Source of the DNA: Stachybotrys elegans
Taxonomy: Eukaryota; Ascomycota; Sordariomycetes; Hypocreales; Stachybotryaceae
DNA: 64,000 bases
Assembly (NCBI GenBank): GCA_020746835.1
Contig: JAGPNK010000008.1
Location: forward strand, 124,001 to 188,000
Direction of reading: 5' to 3'
Each line of letters starts with the position of its first letter. Position 1 is the stretch's first letter. Position numbers and translations under genes: made by a program. The notes beneath the pieces were generated by a model. That model worked only from the letters and a program-made list of their open reading frames with translations. It had not been told where the DNA came from and made no database searches. Positions 12,550 to 24,400 of this stretch are shown here, in pieces.

Positions 12550-13868
12550 ATGGTGGCAGAGTTTCCCACAAAGAAGTGCGGTTCGTACACCCGATGACAG
12601 GCTACCCTATATGCATGCCATCAAAAAGAGTCACCAACCTTCTTCCCACGGTGGCTACTTGGCCATTGTGCTAACATTTGTCCTCGCTAGGTGTCCTCGG
12701 CTGCACCGGCTCTGTCGGCCAGCGCTTCATTCTCCTCCTCGCGCAGCACCCCTCGCTCAAGCTGCACGCCATCGGCGCCTCTTCGCGCTCCGCCGGCAAG
12801 AAGTACAAGGATGCTGTGCGATGGAAGCAGGCCTCGCCAATGGGCGCCATTGCAGACATGGTCGTGCGCGAGTGCAAGGCCTCCGAGTTCCAGGACTGCG
12901 ACGTCGTCTTCAGCGGGCTAGACTCGGACGTGGCCGGCGAGATTGGTACGCCCGCCCTCCCTTGACTGCTGCCGTTTGACGACTAGAGGGCTAACACGTA
13001 GGGTGTGTAGAGATGGAGTTCCTCAAGGCCAACATCGCCGTCTTCTCCAACGCCAAGAACTACCGTCGAGACCCCCTCGTGCCGCTCGTCGTCCCGACCG
13101 TCAACCTGCCGCATCTCGACCTGATCCCGCACCAGCGGTCCGTGCACAACCTGTCCAAGGGCTTCCTCGTGTGCAACTCCAACTGCGCCGTCATCGGGCT
13201 CGTCATCCCCTTTGCCGCGCTGCAGGCCGCCTTTGGCCCCATCAGCACCGTCAGCATCGTATCCATGCAAGCGGTCTCGGGTGCTGGCTACCCGGGCATC
13301 TCCTGCATGGACATCCTCGACAACGTCGTGCCCTACATCAAGGGCGAGGAGGACAAGCTCGAGTCGGAGGCGAGGAAGATCCTCGGCGCCATTGACGATG
13401 GACGCACCGCCTTTGTTGAGCAGTCCGGCCTCCGTGTCTCTGCTGCCTGCAACCGCGTTGCCGTCATGGACGGACACACGGTCTGCGTGAGCCTCAGGTT
13501 CGAGCGCCAGCCTCCCCCCACGGCCCAGGAGGCCAAGGAGGCTCTGCGCGCATACACCTGCGAGGCTCAGCGCCTGGGGTGCCCCTCGGCTCCCAACCCC
13601 CCCATCATCGTCTTCGATGAGGAAGACCGACCTCAGCCGCGTCTGGACCGTGACCTCGGCAGGGGCTACACTGTTAGTGTGGGTCGTGTCCGGGAGGACG
13701 AGAGCGGAATCTTTGACCTCAAGTTTGTGGCCCTGAGTCACAACAGTAAGTTGACCTACATTCTGACCTGCAAATTGTACCAAGCTGACCTCCCCTGTAG
13801 CGGTAATCGGAGCCGCGGGATCTTCGATCCTGAATGCCGAGGCAGCAGTTCTGAAAGGCTATATCTAA
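12550..13868 (+). CDS. HOM2: Aspartate-beta-semialdehyde dehydrogenase
   Basis: Exons 12550-12580, 12691-12945, 13011-13745 and 13801-13868 give 362 residues, close to the length of yeast Hom2. The protein starts [22 protein letters not shown], with the Rossmann NADP-binding glycine motif formed across the first junction. The catalytic cysteine lies in [28 protein letters not shown], and RVAVMDGHT with the active-site His are also present. The enzyme reduces aspartyl-4-phosphate to aspartate semialdehyde, the branch point to methionine, threonine and isoleucine. The 31-base first exon and 68-base last exon are easy to miss: the last supplies the C-terminal helix ([15 protein letters not shown]). 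An upstream TGAGTCA fits general amino-acid control. The enzyme is absent from animals. Confidence 0.96.
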
Positions 13869-14382
13869 AGGGGGAGTACGGATATTACGGAGGGGAATTT
13901 ACGTCGATGCTTCTATCAACGATATTTTGTGTTATAGTCATTTCTAGGGGACAAAAAAAAGGCAAAACGAAACCGAGGAGGGACACAAAAGCGAACGGTA
14001 TGGGAAATATTCGTTAATAGACTCAATCACTATCAATCTCATGCGCCGCGCTATCGCAATGAGGAGTATCCATCCTATACTTTATACGCCTTCCACTCTG
14101 CCTCGAGGGCCGAACCGTTGCGCCCAGGGATGCACAGTGGGTATGCTTCCCATGCTGCTAAATTGTTCAACCAGCCTACCCAAGATAACCCATACGCCCT
14201 AAAGATGATGAAACGAGAGGAAGAAAAGGAAGAATAGAGGGGGGGGAAACATGACTGCGTAAGAGTGCTCGATGCGTGACGCACGCTGTGCATGATGCCC
14301 ACGCGAGCGGTGTATGTAAGATGACCCAGAAACAGAAACAATGGGAGATTATGTGCAGATAGGAATGTATGCGTAACAGCTC
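13869..14382. other. Convergent intergenic region
   Basis: The ASADH and RING-protein genes face each other here, so this 0.5 kb should be two 3' UTRs with their poly(A) signals. Nothing else is recognised. Confidence 0.55.
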
Positions 14383-16653
14383 TTAGTGACGGTCTGCGGT
14401 ATGGTCGGGAGACGGGGACCTCGGTCGGCTGCGGCTGCTGGAGCTGCGGCTGTTCGAGAACAACCCAAGCCAAGCTTGCTGGAGATGGAAGCGGCGGCCT
14501 TCACGCGGTTCCTGGGATGAAACACCTTGCTCCGGGTCCTCATCTCGACTGTACTCTCGGGAGCTTGATGGCTCGCCGTCCTGTTCGTCATCGCTGTCGT
14601 CGCGGTACGGCTCATAGCGCGGCTCCGACGAAGGTCCATGCGCCAGCGATCGAACGACGTCGCCCTTGCAGATAGGGCATGTCCGTCTCCGAGTGGTCAG
14701 CCAGGGCGTGCTGGACATATTGTTAGCGGTGCAAAATCAAGCCGGGGATGGCGAGTCAACTTACATGCAGTCGACGTGAAACTCGTGCCCACAAGGGAGA
14801 CTCATAACTCGGCTGACGCCGTCGACGTATTCTTCCAAGCAGACAACACACTCGACCTGGCGTCCCATATACTTGCGCCACTCTGCTGAGAAGCCTCCGG
14901 CACCCTTCTCGTGCTCCGCCCGACGTCCCTCCCTCGACGGTGCTCGAGGGGTGGGTAGAGGTGAGCTGCTGCTTCCCGACGCTTCATTCGTCGTGTGTGG
15001 GCGTGGTGGCGGACGAGCAGGGACCTGCTGCAGCAATGGCGTGGTAAGCGTGGCTCTGGATGGCGAGGGCACCCTCGGCGATGACGGCGGCGAAGGACTG
15101 CGCGATGGATTCGGCGAGGGGCTCAGTGAGGCGGCCACGGCATGGTAAGTTCTAACGGGAAGACGGTCGACAACCGACTTGGGAGCCCTCCATCTCCTCC
15201 TGCGGATTCTGGCACGCACGATAAGGAGAGAGTAAACCACGGTCAGGGTGACCAAAGGGCTAACGACGAGGACCAAGATGGTATCGAAGAAAGGACTACC
15301 GCTGTTGGTAGGGGCGATTGTCACCCACAGACCCTCATGAGGCTGGCTCTCGTCATCGCCATCACCTTCGCTTGGGCTCTTATGCTGGATACCTACCTTT
15401 GACGCTGGCGATGGCTTGTCCTCAGCAGATTTTCCAGCATAATTGCCCTCACGGTCGAGATCGGAATCCAGTACTCCCACAATAAAAGCGTCGCTGCTTG
15501 CTCGGGATTCGTCCTCGGTACCCGTGGCGTCGACATACGTGTCTTGGCTCTCATCTCTCCAGTCTTCCACAATGACCCAGTCTATCGAATCCGTCTTTTG
15601 AGTGCGTCGGTCGGCGCTACGCGAGGCGGACTTTCCCCCACGCAGCCAGCCTGGGAGCCACCTGCGCCCAACGGGAGATGCCGACCTGTTGATGTCTCTC
15701 TTGCGGCTCGTCGGTCTTTCGACCAGAGGGGCTGAAGGAGCAGAGTTTTGTCCCGAGCTCTTCGCATGTCTATTGGGTCTGAGATCCGGCTGTACTTTGA
15801 ATACCATGTTCCCGTCTTCGTCGATGGAGTCCTCGAGGAAGCTGCCAGGCTGCGTCAGGGAAGACAGCAGATGGGCGGTAGTCCTGGCTGTGAATACCGA
15901 AGGAATCGTGACGTTGTCGACCTCGTCGCCGCGGGCAAACATCTGAACGAGCGGGCCACCCTTTTGGTTGTCACCAACGATGACGGCGATGGCACCTCTT
16001 CGCTGAGCCCACATGACCTTCTCGAGAAATCCGCACTCGCCACGCATGAGAAGGACGACTTTGCCCTTGATTTGGGCAACCTCCTGGAGAAACCGGTCTT
16101 CGGTGTCGCGAGACGAATCAGCCTGGTCTAAGCCATCGGTGCCATCTTCGACGGCGAATTTCGATCCAGGATTGGACTTGGCGATGGCGTCGCGCCTATC
16201 CTTATCGACCAAGTCACCACCCCGCTTTGGGCGGTTGGACTCGGTCCAGCCGTTTGTCTTGAATGAATTCTTCAGGCCTGATCGGATGTCGTCGCTTCTC
16301 CAGCGCTTCAAATCGCCACAGCCCAGCTCGGCTTCTCGGTCCAGCCCATCATCGGGAAACCCGCGACCGACCCAGAGCTCGCCGCTCAACCCCCTCGATG
16401 CAAGCTTGGGGCCGAAGGCGGCGGGTCGCGCGACGAAGGACGTGCTGTTGTCGTCGGTCAAGCTGATGACGGCATTGGGAGGGAATAGAGAGAGCGGGGC
16501 GTTGTAATACATGATCCCCCATACTGATTTGCGAGTAGAATGCGGGTAGGACTGGGTTGGGACGGATCGCAAAGATGAAGTGAGGGATCGGCAGAGGACG
16601 AAGAGAGAGGCGGCGATAAAGAGGACGAGGATGGCGATGCGTGGAGGGCGCAT
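14383..16653 (-). CDS. PA-TM-RING E3 ubiquitin ligase
   Basis: Two exons, 16653-14765 and 14710-14383, encode 738 residues. The N terminus is a signal or anchor segment (MRPPRIAILVLFIAASLFVL). A protease-associated domain follows (KGKVVLLMRGECGFLEKV, then AQRRGAIAVIVGD, IPSVFTA). After a long polar linker comes one membrane helix (FDTILVLVVSPLVTLTVVYS) and a basic stop-transfer. A Pro/Ser-rich stretch leads to a RING-H2 finger at about residues 602-644 (CVVCLEEY, LPCGHEFHVDC, CPIC). The 54-base intron lies inside the RING, between HVDC and TPWL, and removing it is needed for the complete zinc-binding set. Known PA-TM-RING proteins sit in endomembranes with the PA domain luminal and the RING cytosolic, and ubiquitinate cargo for sorting or degradation. 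The substrate is unknown. The tail is long and Ser/Arg/Asp-rich. Confidence 0.93.
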
Positions 16654-18952
16654 CGTGACGGTGGGGTTTGGGACGACGAGGGAGCGTCTTGGGGAAAGCG
16701 GACGCGGACGTGGACGTGGACGTGGACGAGGCTATCGTCGCCTCACGCGACAGTCGACTCAGCGCGAGGGAAGCCTGGCATCAGGCTCCTTTGGTTCGAA
16801 AAGGCTGTAGGTTGGCAAGGTGAGGGCAGGATATGTCGTACAACGAGTAACACAAGGCTATTGCCGTGGCAAGGCGCGAACGGGTGACCAAGCGGATTTG
16901 CGCAGGATAAGGAACCAAAAAGGACGCAGGCCACAGAAAAAGGCCGGGGGCGAATAAGGAAGGCCTAACGCACTACCAAGATGATAGACGATGGAGGATA
17001 AGAGGGTATCGGGAGAGAAGAGGAGAAGGTGGTGGTGGTGGTGGTGGTGGTGGTGGTGACGGAAGAGGAGTCGGAGGAACAGACAGGGGACTGGAGCGGG
17101 CAGCGCCGTGGTGTGATAATTGGCTTCCCAAGAACTTGGTCGGATGAGCGGAAAGCTACTACCGTTGCGTCCAGAGGAGGGCGGGGAGGCACAGGTCTGT
17201 CTGGTAATGAAGGAGAAGAAGTAGGTAGAAGAAGAAGACGAGAAGTAAAAACAAAACCTAAATGAAGATAGAAAATAAAATAAAAAACACAAGGTGATGA
17301 TGACCTAGGAAGTGGGAAGGGACCAAAACACTAGAAGGGGCCGGATCTGTCTGGTGCCTGTGCATGAGATCAAGATCATCTAATGGGCGAAGGCGAGGGG
17401 GAGGGCGAGAGGGCGGCACGGCGCAGGCCAACAATCTGCGTCGAGCTGCCTGCCTACCGACCACCAACACAATACCATTTGGGGGCGTGCACTCTCAGCT
17501 TCCGCTTCCGTTGACGCCCAGCACTCTCTCTCTCTCCCGTTCTCACGCGACGACGACGACGACCCCTTGCGTAGGTACGTATGTACCTATCTGGCGCATC
17601 TCTTGCACCCATTGCTGGTCTGGGGAAATCAGCTAAGGAGCTGGTATCAAGGCCCTCGTGGTGGAGTGCCCCGCCCATGGCGGCCCCGAGGGCCCCCCAA
17701 AACTGGTGTCAGTGTGACTCCTACAATCCAGTTGGAGTCGACGTCAGACCCATGGAAACGGCAATTGCCTGAGTCTAATAACCGCCAAGGCTGCCTCTGC
17801 CACCAGAGGCCATCGCCGTGAGTGCTTGCGTCTCACGATCACGGCCGCATTGGTCAAAAGGCCCGTTTTACCGCCTATTAGCCTGTCCACCTGCCTGGCG
17901 TGCCTTTATGGATACTTATCTAGTACGCGTCTTGTGTTTTCTTCCTTTCAACTGGGAAACACTCCTCGTGCGGGCGACCGTTCCAACGTGCATGCATGGG
18001 CTGCTCCACCTTGGACCACCTACTCCGGTCACCAGAACGAAACTTGGCCATCACGTATCCATCTCATGAGCATCAGAGCTGCAGGGTCCATCTCGCCCCA
18101 AACAACAAGGTCACCTGCTATCGAGACCGTCACATAGCGCACGTCCCATATCATTGAACCGTCATCCTCGCGAGGCGCAGTCACCTCTGCTCTCTCAATT
18201 GCCCATCGTCAATGTCTCTGCGAGAGATGGCCTCGATGACGTCGCGACCTGAAACGAGACAGAACAACTTAGCACCCCCCAAAAGACCCCTCTGCCCCGT
18301 CGGGAGGAATGGTGGATAAACTTAATCGCCCCCCGTAGCCGGCAGGATTCGCCCAAGACCCAAGGCCTACTGTGTAGCTGAGCGTCTTCCCCCTGGCCGA
18401 GTTGATTGTGGCTGATGCTCATCACCAGTCCGCTCCAAGAGTTACAGTCGGCCTTGGAGGCAAGACGCCGCCGTGCAGCTCGTCCAGATCCGGCCAGTGG
18501 CGGTGAGGCTTTCACTTCCGTAGCGTGAGCTTCATCAGCTTGTTTCCTCATGGCCCAGCCGCTAAAGCTACATGCTTTTGCCTGCATGAGACAGATGGTG
18601 GCCCGTCCGCGATGGCCCCATCCAGCTACAAACATCACATGCTCGGCAACGCTCATCCAGACCGCCCCTACCCTAGACCCGTGATCCCACGTCCATGCGG
18701 CTCAGGAACGATATTCAATATTACCATGGTGATGATGAAGTACATTGTTGGTCACTGGCTGATGAAGACGAGGAGTGGTAATGCACTGGTGATGTTTGTG
18801 GTATGGTTTCTATTGTACGTTGGTACTTTTGGCTCTCCAACCGCCATGTCTATTCAGACAGAGTATCCTAAACTCCACCCAGGTGAATGATATAACAAAT
18901 ATCAACCAAACGCAGTTATGGCCTCCCAGACCTACGCCGCTCATGGCTCGCC
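16654..18952. other. Intergenic region with GGT microsatellite
   Basis: About 2.3 kb upstream of the RING-protein gene and downstream of the RS-protein gene. No supported coding region. It contains a (GGT)10 array and purine-rich tracts near 17200-17280, probably part of the 5' leader or promoter of the RING gene. Confidence 0.5.
17028..17057 (+). repeat. (GGT)10 microsatellite
   Basis: Ten uninterrupted GGT triplets about 0.4 kb upstream of the RING-protein start codon. Not in a supported gene. Confidence 0.9.
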
Positions 18953-20161
18953 TTATGTTATGGTATCATCAAAGTCGTCAAGCTCGCCGAAAATGCCCTT
19001 TGGGCTCTGGGATTTCCCTCGATCCCACTCCCTCTTCTCCCCTGCCTTTGACCACGTCACATCCTCCTCCGTCATTTCTCTTCCCCCTCTCTTCATCCGT
19101 TCAATCTGATCGACAGCAAAGCCTGCCTCCTTCATCCGCGTCTCCTGGTTCTGCTTCAGCTTCTGGCGGTCGCGAAACGCCTCTACCGCATCCTCCCACC
19201 CTTCGCCATCACCGTCCATCTGCACGTCTGTTGTGGGATCGTAGGATTCCGAGAACCGATAGTCGATTCCCATGGCGCCGCCGGGCGCTCCTCGACCCCG
19301 ATGCCTCGGAGGCGGAGCGGGGCCTATGAAGTCATCCAAAGGATCGGAGTCATGGCGTGCACTGCTGCTCGCTGGGTTTGGTGACTTGGCTGGGCCGTGG
19401 GGTGATCGCTCTCGGTGGCTGCGCTTTCTGTGTCCTGGCGAAGATGACCTGCGTCGGGGTCGAGGCGATGCGGAGCGGTCCCGTCTCCGGTGTCTGTGTC
19501 GATGTTCCCGAGGGCTGCTGTCTCGCGAATCGTCGCGATCTCGGCGTCTCGAGCTCCGATGGTCGTCTCTGCGGTGTCTCTTGTCCCGTGAAGGCGAGCC
19601 CCTCTCGCGCGAACGGTGCCTGTGATGTCGATGCCTGCTGCCATGTTCCCGATCGTCATCCGGATCTCTCCTGGAGGACCGACGCGACTGTGACTCGGCA
19701 CCATCTAGTCTTTTCGCATGTCTCTCTCCCGATTTGCGCTCGTTGTCGCCATCTCTCCGGCGCCTCTGCCCCCCAAGGATAGCCTGTATATCGCCGAGTT
19801 GACGCTTTCGAATGTCGCGCGAGCTGTGTGTACTCTCCCTGTCCTTTCTGCCCCCTACTCCCTGCTCAAGGTCTTCCAGACGGGCCTTCGACTCAGCAGC
19901 CTCCTTGGCCAGCAGAGCTTTATTGTGCGCATCGGTGTCCCTGATGATGTGACGCAAGAAAAGGGTATTCGGCTTGGGTTTGTTTGCTGGTCTACGACGC
20001 GTTACTATTGGGGCTCTTGGCGAGCAGGGCAGGATTACGTACTTCTTGGTGCTTTGAAACGCCTCCAGACCCATGGCCGAGTACTTCAGCGAGCAGTCCG
20101 TGGCCTCCTTGGCCAGGAGCTCCGCGACATAGTCATCGGATAGGATGTGATCATGAGACAT
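18953..20161 (-). CDS. RS-rich nuclear protein, probable pre-mRNA splicing factor
   Basis: The open frame runs 20161-18953 (402 codons), but a strong donor and an acceptor bound a 51-base segment at 20042-19992 that keeps the frame. With that segment removed the protein has 385 residues and reads FQSTKKPANKPKPNTLFLRH. The N terminus (MSHDHILSDDYVAELLAKEA) and the block PNTLFLRHIIRDTDAHNKALLAKEAAESKARLEDLE are the conserved part. A long Arg/Ser/Asp/His-rich centre follows (RRDRDDSRDSSPREHRHRHR). The C-terminal motif is EREMT-like, then WSKAGEKREWDRGK. Relatives are often labelled 'pre-mRNA-splicing factor 38B', which I treat as a label only. An RS centre fits spliceosome-associated nuclear proteins. 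It diverges from the sos7 gene over 0.4 kb. Confidence 0.85.
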   Translation of the reverse strand: MSHDHILSDDYVAELLAKEATDCSLKYSAMGLEAFQSTKKYVILPCSPRAPIVTRRRPANKPKPNTLFLRHIIRDTDAHNKALLAKEAAESKARLEDLEQGVGGRKDRESTHSSRDIRKRQLGDIQAILGGQRRRRDGDNERKSGERHAKRLDGAESQSRRSSRRDPDDDREHGSRHRHHRHRSRERGSPSRDKRHRRDDHRSSRRRDRDDSRDSSPREHRHRHRRRDRSASPRPRRRSSSPGHRKRSHRERSPHGPAKSPNPASSSARHDSDPLDDFIGPAPPPRHRGRGAPGGAMGIDYRFSESYDPTTDVQMDGDGEGWEDAVEAFRDRQKLKQNQETRMKEAGFAVDQIERMKRGGREMTEEDVTWSKAGEKREWDRGKSQSPKGIFGELDDFDDTIT

Positions 20162-20579
20162 ACTTATGATGATGATTAAGGACCAGCGTCAGGCAAACCC
20201 AAGTTGTCTGATTATGCAAGTATCACGCAGTGCTTCCAGTGCATCCGCCCAACAGAGCATTGCCAGTATGATTTTCTTCTCGCCTCAGATAAAGCATTCA
20301 ACGGAGGCCATGTTCGACAAGACAAAGGCTATGTTCTGCCCCTCAGTGACCAAGGGCGAGGATCGTGTAACGTCAGTCACGAGAAAGTGTGATTTAGGTC
20401 TAGTGTGGATGGCATCGGATCAATTAGCCTCCGATACATTAAAGTGACAGGGATGGAGAATACCGAGCTAACCGGATGTAGTCTCATGTAAACACTTCAA
20501 TGTCACAATAACAAGACCTCATTATCATTCAAAAGCGGCGTGGAATCAACTACTCGCAGCTTCGCGTGGACTACTCGCA
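20162..20579. other. Bidirectional promoter between RS-protein and sos7 genes
   Basis: Only 418 bases separate the two divergent start codons, so the two promoters must share or abut this region. No ORF is supported. Confidence 0.6.
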
Positions 20580-21428
20580 ATGGACCACAAGAAAATCAAA
20601 TCAGTATTGGAGAGGCTGGAAGAGCTCCAGTCCACCGAGGACATCTCTATCATCAGGCTCAGCGAGCCCATCACAAGCTCCGCGCCACAAGATGCCCGCC
20701 AGCGCGCGTCTGATGCCTCCAACTCGAGTCTGGAAGGCCCTACACCCGCGAGCCTCGAGGCCGACCTGGCGCACTATACGGAACTATTCTCCAAACTTCG
20801 CTTCTCGTACGTGGAGCAGGTCACCAAGGAAAAGTTCATCCGAGCCATCGTCGGGGATCCACCCCTGATTGTCACCCTGCAGGAGAATCTGGACCTGGAG
20901 AAGGAGAATGCGGGGGTCAAGTCGGAGCTGAAGGCTCTGAAGCTGGAGGTGGCGGACATGGTGGAGGAGCTGGAGCGCAAAGGGAGGGAGCTGAGCCGTC
21001 GCTACGATAGCATCCAGCTCGAGACGGCGAAACTACGGGAGCTGCCGGCCAAGACGCTGGAGCTCGAGGAGCGCATCGAGGAGCTCAAGGCTGCCCAGGA
21101 GCTCCCGGGGACGAACCCCGACCTTCACCTGCCCCTCGGCAAGACACAGGAGCTGGTGGCACGACGGAAGCGCGAGCAGCAGGAGCTCGCGCGAGAGCTG
21201 GAAGCACTGCAGTCCAAGGCGCCACGCAAGAGAAAGGAGGCGGACAGGCTACGATCCGAACTACAGCCACTGGAGACGAAGCGCCAAAACAGCACGACGG
21301 CCGCGAGGGAGGCCCAGCGCAGGAAGGAGGCCGCACTGGGTGGCGTGGCCGACGACCTGGAGCAGAGAGCGCGATGGTGGCGGGCAAGCGAGGGCGTCTT
21401 GAAGCAAGTTCTCGATCTACAAAGCTAG
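20580..21428 (+). CDS. sos7: Kinetochore protein Sos7 homologue
   Basis: One uninterrupted exon of 282 residues. The block LAHYTELFSKLRFSYVEQVTKEKFIRAIVGDPP near residues 62-98 matches the conserved N-terminal part of fungal Sos7. The rest, from about residue 99 to 270, is almost continuous coiled coil rich in Glu, Lys, Leu and Arg. Fission yeast Sos7 pairs with Spc7 (KNL1) in the outer kinetochore, a role played by Kre28 in budding yeast and by Zwint in animals. The assignment rests on that block plus size and coiled-coil layout. A different coiled-coil kinetochore subunit is the main alternative. Confidence 0.82.
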   Translation: MDHKKIKSVLERLEELQSTEDISIIRLSEPITSSAPQDARQRASDASNSSLEGPTPASLEADLAHYTELFSKLRFSYVEQVTKEKFIRAIVGDPPLIVTLQENLDLEKENAGVKSELKALKLEVADMVEELERKGRELSRRYDSIQLETAKLRELPAKTLELEERIEELKAAQELPGTNPDLHLPLGKTQELVARRKREQQELARELEALQSKAPRKRKEADRLRSELQPLETKRQNSTTAAREAQRRKEAALGGVADDLEQRARWWRASEGVLKQVLDLQS

Positions 21429-24400
21429 GTGGTCGGCGACCGAGGTGGATAGGGAAGAGGGGACGGGCTCGGGACCTGAAGTTTCGGAAAATGGGAGTCG
21501 GCCCCGGGGATTCACGGCGTTAGGGGGTCGGACAGTGAAGCGCGGAGTTAGGGCGGATATATGATTTGAGGGTCCCAACGACTGACTCATCGATGGTATT
21601 ATTTGTCTTTTCTTTCTATTCCCGCATATCACCACGCGTAGGGGGCCTGGTACGCGGATCAGACAGATAATTTTTAGGAACCTGGGAAGGATCCCAAGCC
21701 ACGTTGTCGCACGGTGGTGTGGGCGGTTGGCAGGGCTGGTTTCCTACCTGATGGTCATGGTTGGGAATTAAGTTTATGGATTATTGTTTCATGAGTGGAC
21801 CGTAGGCATGCAATTGCGAAATTACAATACTGAGAAAGGTTGCACTCAGCCTCTGTGTGATGCGGCATCAAGGTGGCTTAGAGGGATCTTTGTACATGTA
21901 TGCGTATATACTGGAAGGAAGAGGTTAAACCGAAGGATGCGAATGTGAATGCCATGATCCTTGCCTAGACCAGCACTTGGGACCACGGACTACATAGTAC
22001 GGCGTGAGGCGTCGATGTATCAAAAGAATCGGATTGTCCAGTTCAGGGAGCTCATTTCCGCAGTTGGCCAAGCCCCTACCGCCCTCCTGCGCCTCAGTGG
22101 GTGGTGGGCATGCCCAGGACGGTCCGCGGGGTAGGGAGCAGAGTAGACACTACTGACCGGAGTTGGGAGTTGACGGCATCACCGTGGGTGCGCCCCGAGC
22201 GGGACCTTGAGGAACTTGTATGGACTTGGCACCTGAAGGTGCGGGAAGCCATCCAGGGCTCGAGCAGGGATCTATAGCGAAACTGAGTCACTGACACGTC
22301 CACCAGAAAGAAAAAAAAAAACAGCCCTGCAAAGAAGCTTGTGGATGCCATGGACCATGACGACTGGTCAGATCCGAGCGGGACTGCCTCGCCATGCCTT
22401 TCGCCAGGATCGACAAGCGAAGGAGGATGTGTGGAGAGAGAACGAACGGCTTTCAAAGCCTGCCAGCTTCGGCCGTGAAACATGCGAGGAGCGCCCGGTA
22501 TGAGGCGAACACGGCGCAGCTGGCGCAACCAGAAACCGGTATGAGACGAGGGTTAGAAATATTGGAAGTTTGGGGAAGCATGCGAGCTCCTCTTGGTGCT
22601 GATTGGCTGCCTCTTTTCCTTAAAGGCTCCGATTGTGAGTGGGCTATGAAGAAAGAATAAGGTAGAAGAGTGTGCGATGTAAATTGAAGAGGGCAACTGT
22701 CCGCCGGCCCACTGTCTCGGAGACCTGCCAGCCTTAACATTCGACGGGTTGGCCTCGTCAGAATATGTATGACAGCTCGAACAGCGATGGGTGATGAGGT
22801 TCATCCATGGGTTCCTGTCTCGGCAGCAAAATGTGTGGGACAGCAGAAAAGACACCCCCTCCTTGATGGACCCCTGGTCGCGAGGGCCAAAGCCTCCGGG
22901 TCGTGGCAAGAGTCCGAAGCCCGCCCGGTTGGCAATGTGCGACGGACGGACTAGACATTGTCCGGAGTGGTCTGAAATCCGCCATTGACGACTCCCGAAC
23001 CCGATGGTTTGTGCGCTGGCCATTTCCGCAACGTGATGAGACGAGACACAGAGCACATGAAGCAAGCAAGTGACAAGTGACGAGTGACGAGTGACGAGTG
23101 ACGAGTGACGAGTGACAAGATGACAAGATGACAAGTGAGATAGATGCTGGAGATTAGTAGATGGTGTAGGTGTGGCAGAGGCGGGGCAGTTTGCATCCAT
23201 AATAAGCTGCGATCGTGAGCCAGCAGCATGGACAAGACCATCACGGCCAACAACATGAGCCGCACTCCAACGTTGCTCGGTCCAAACCCGAAACTTAAAC
23301 CAGACACAAGATATATCACCCGGTCCCAAGGACTCTGAATGTGATGCTACGGGTTGACGGGTACCAGGCGTCTCGCATTTGACCGAGACCATGACCTCAG
23401 AGCGCGCCGCATAACGTTGAGAGCTGCTTGTCCGCAACGTGGACGCGCGAGAGCCTATACTATATTAGCATGAAAAAAAAAACAACGGAATAAACAGAAG
23501 CAAGGAGCGGAATGCGGGCGCAAAACGAAGCCATCTAAAAATTAAGCAAGATAGGTCGCCAGAGGGATTCGGTCAAGGAGGACATGTGACGGGGATGTAT
23601 GTACTCCGTAGGTGACGGATGTTTGGTTTTTGGTGGTTTTTGTGGGAACTCCGCTGCACGGATTCTGGCCTGCCCATGGTCGGACACGGAATTCACCCCG
23701 CCCGATCACATAAACACTGCGTACATTACCCACCGGAAGCAAGAATCATGAGAGAGGAAATCATAAAAACCAAGGCACCAAGACTAATCAAGAGAGAACG
23801 CTTACACTGATTGGCCAGCGGAGCCTGCCCTGTCTTCAATGACCTGATAGGAAACGCCAATGACGACAAGATTCTCTACTATACGACCAATGTTCTTTTT
23901 AGTTTTACAATGGGACGGAAAGGGAGAGAGGGGAGGGGGGGGGGTGTGTATATAGAAAATATAACGTGGGCACTACTCGAACAGGGGTGCTTTTGGACTA
24001 ACTGCTACCTTACTTTTTGCTTTGAAATACACATCGTCAAATCGAAGCACGAAGAAAGAAAGAGGAAAAAGCGCTGACAGGGAGGAGAGAAAGAGAGAAA
24101 AAAAAGCAGGGGGCATAGACAAGATAGGAGCAGTAGATTACCACTCACGGGCTGGATTCCCCACACGATTCTTCTCATCTTCGCCTCATCATCTCCGTCT
24201 CATGGAAGGTAATGCCATGGCAAGAATTACAGCATCATATAAACACCAGGTGTGGGGTGGAGGGGTAACGTAAGCAAGGGGAATGCAGATGAATTAACCA
24301 AAAAAAAAACAAAAAAAACAAAGAACGAAGCAAAAAGCCGTCCCTCATCTTTAACAGAAAGGGCCGAAAGAGGGGAGAGAAAAAAAAAAAAAAGGAACCA

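Noticed and set aside
22553..23437. 294-codon frame on the minus strand
   Set aside because: It runs through the TGACGAG minisatellite, opens with TTG and has no recognisable domain.
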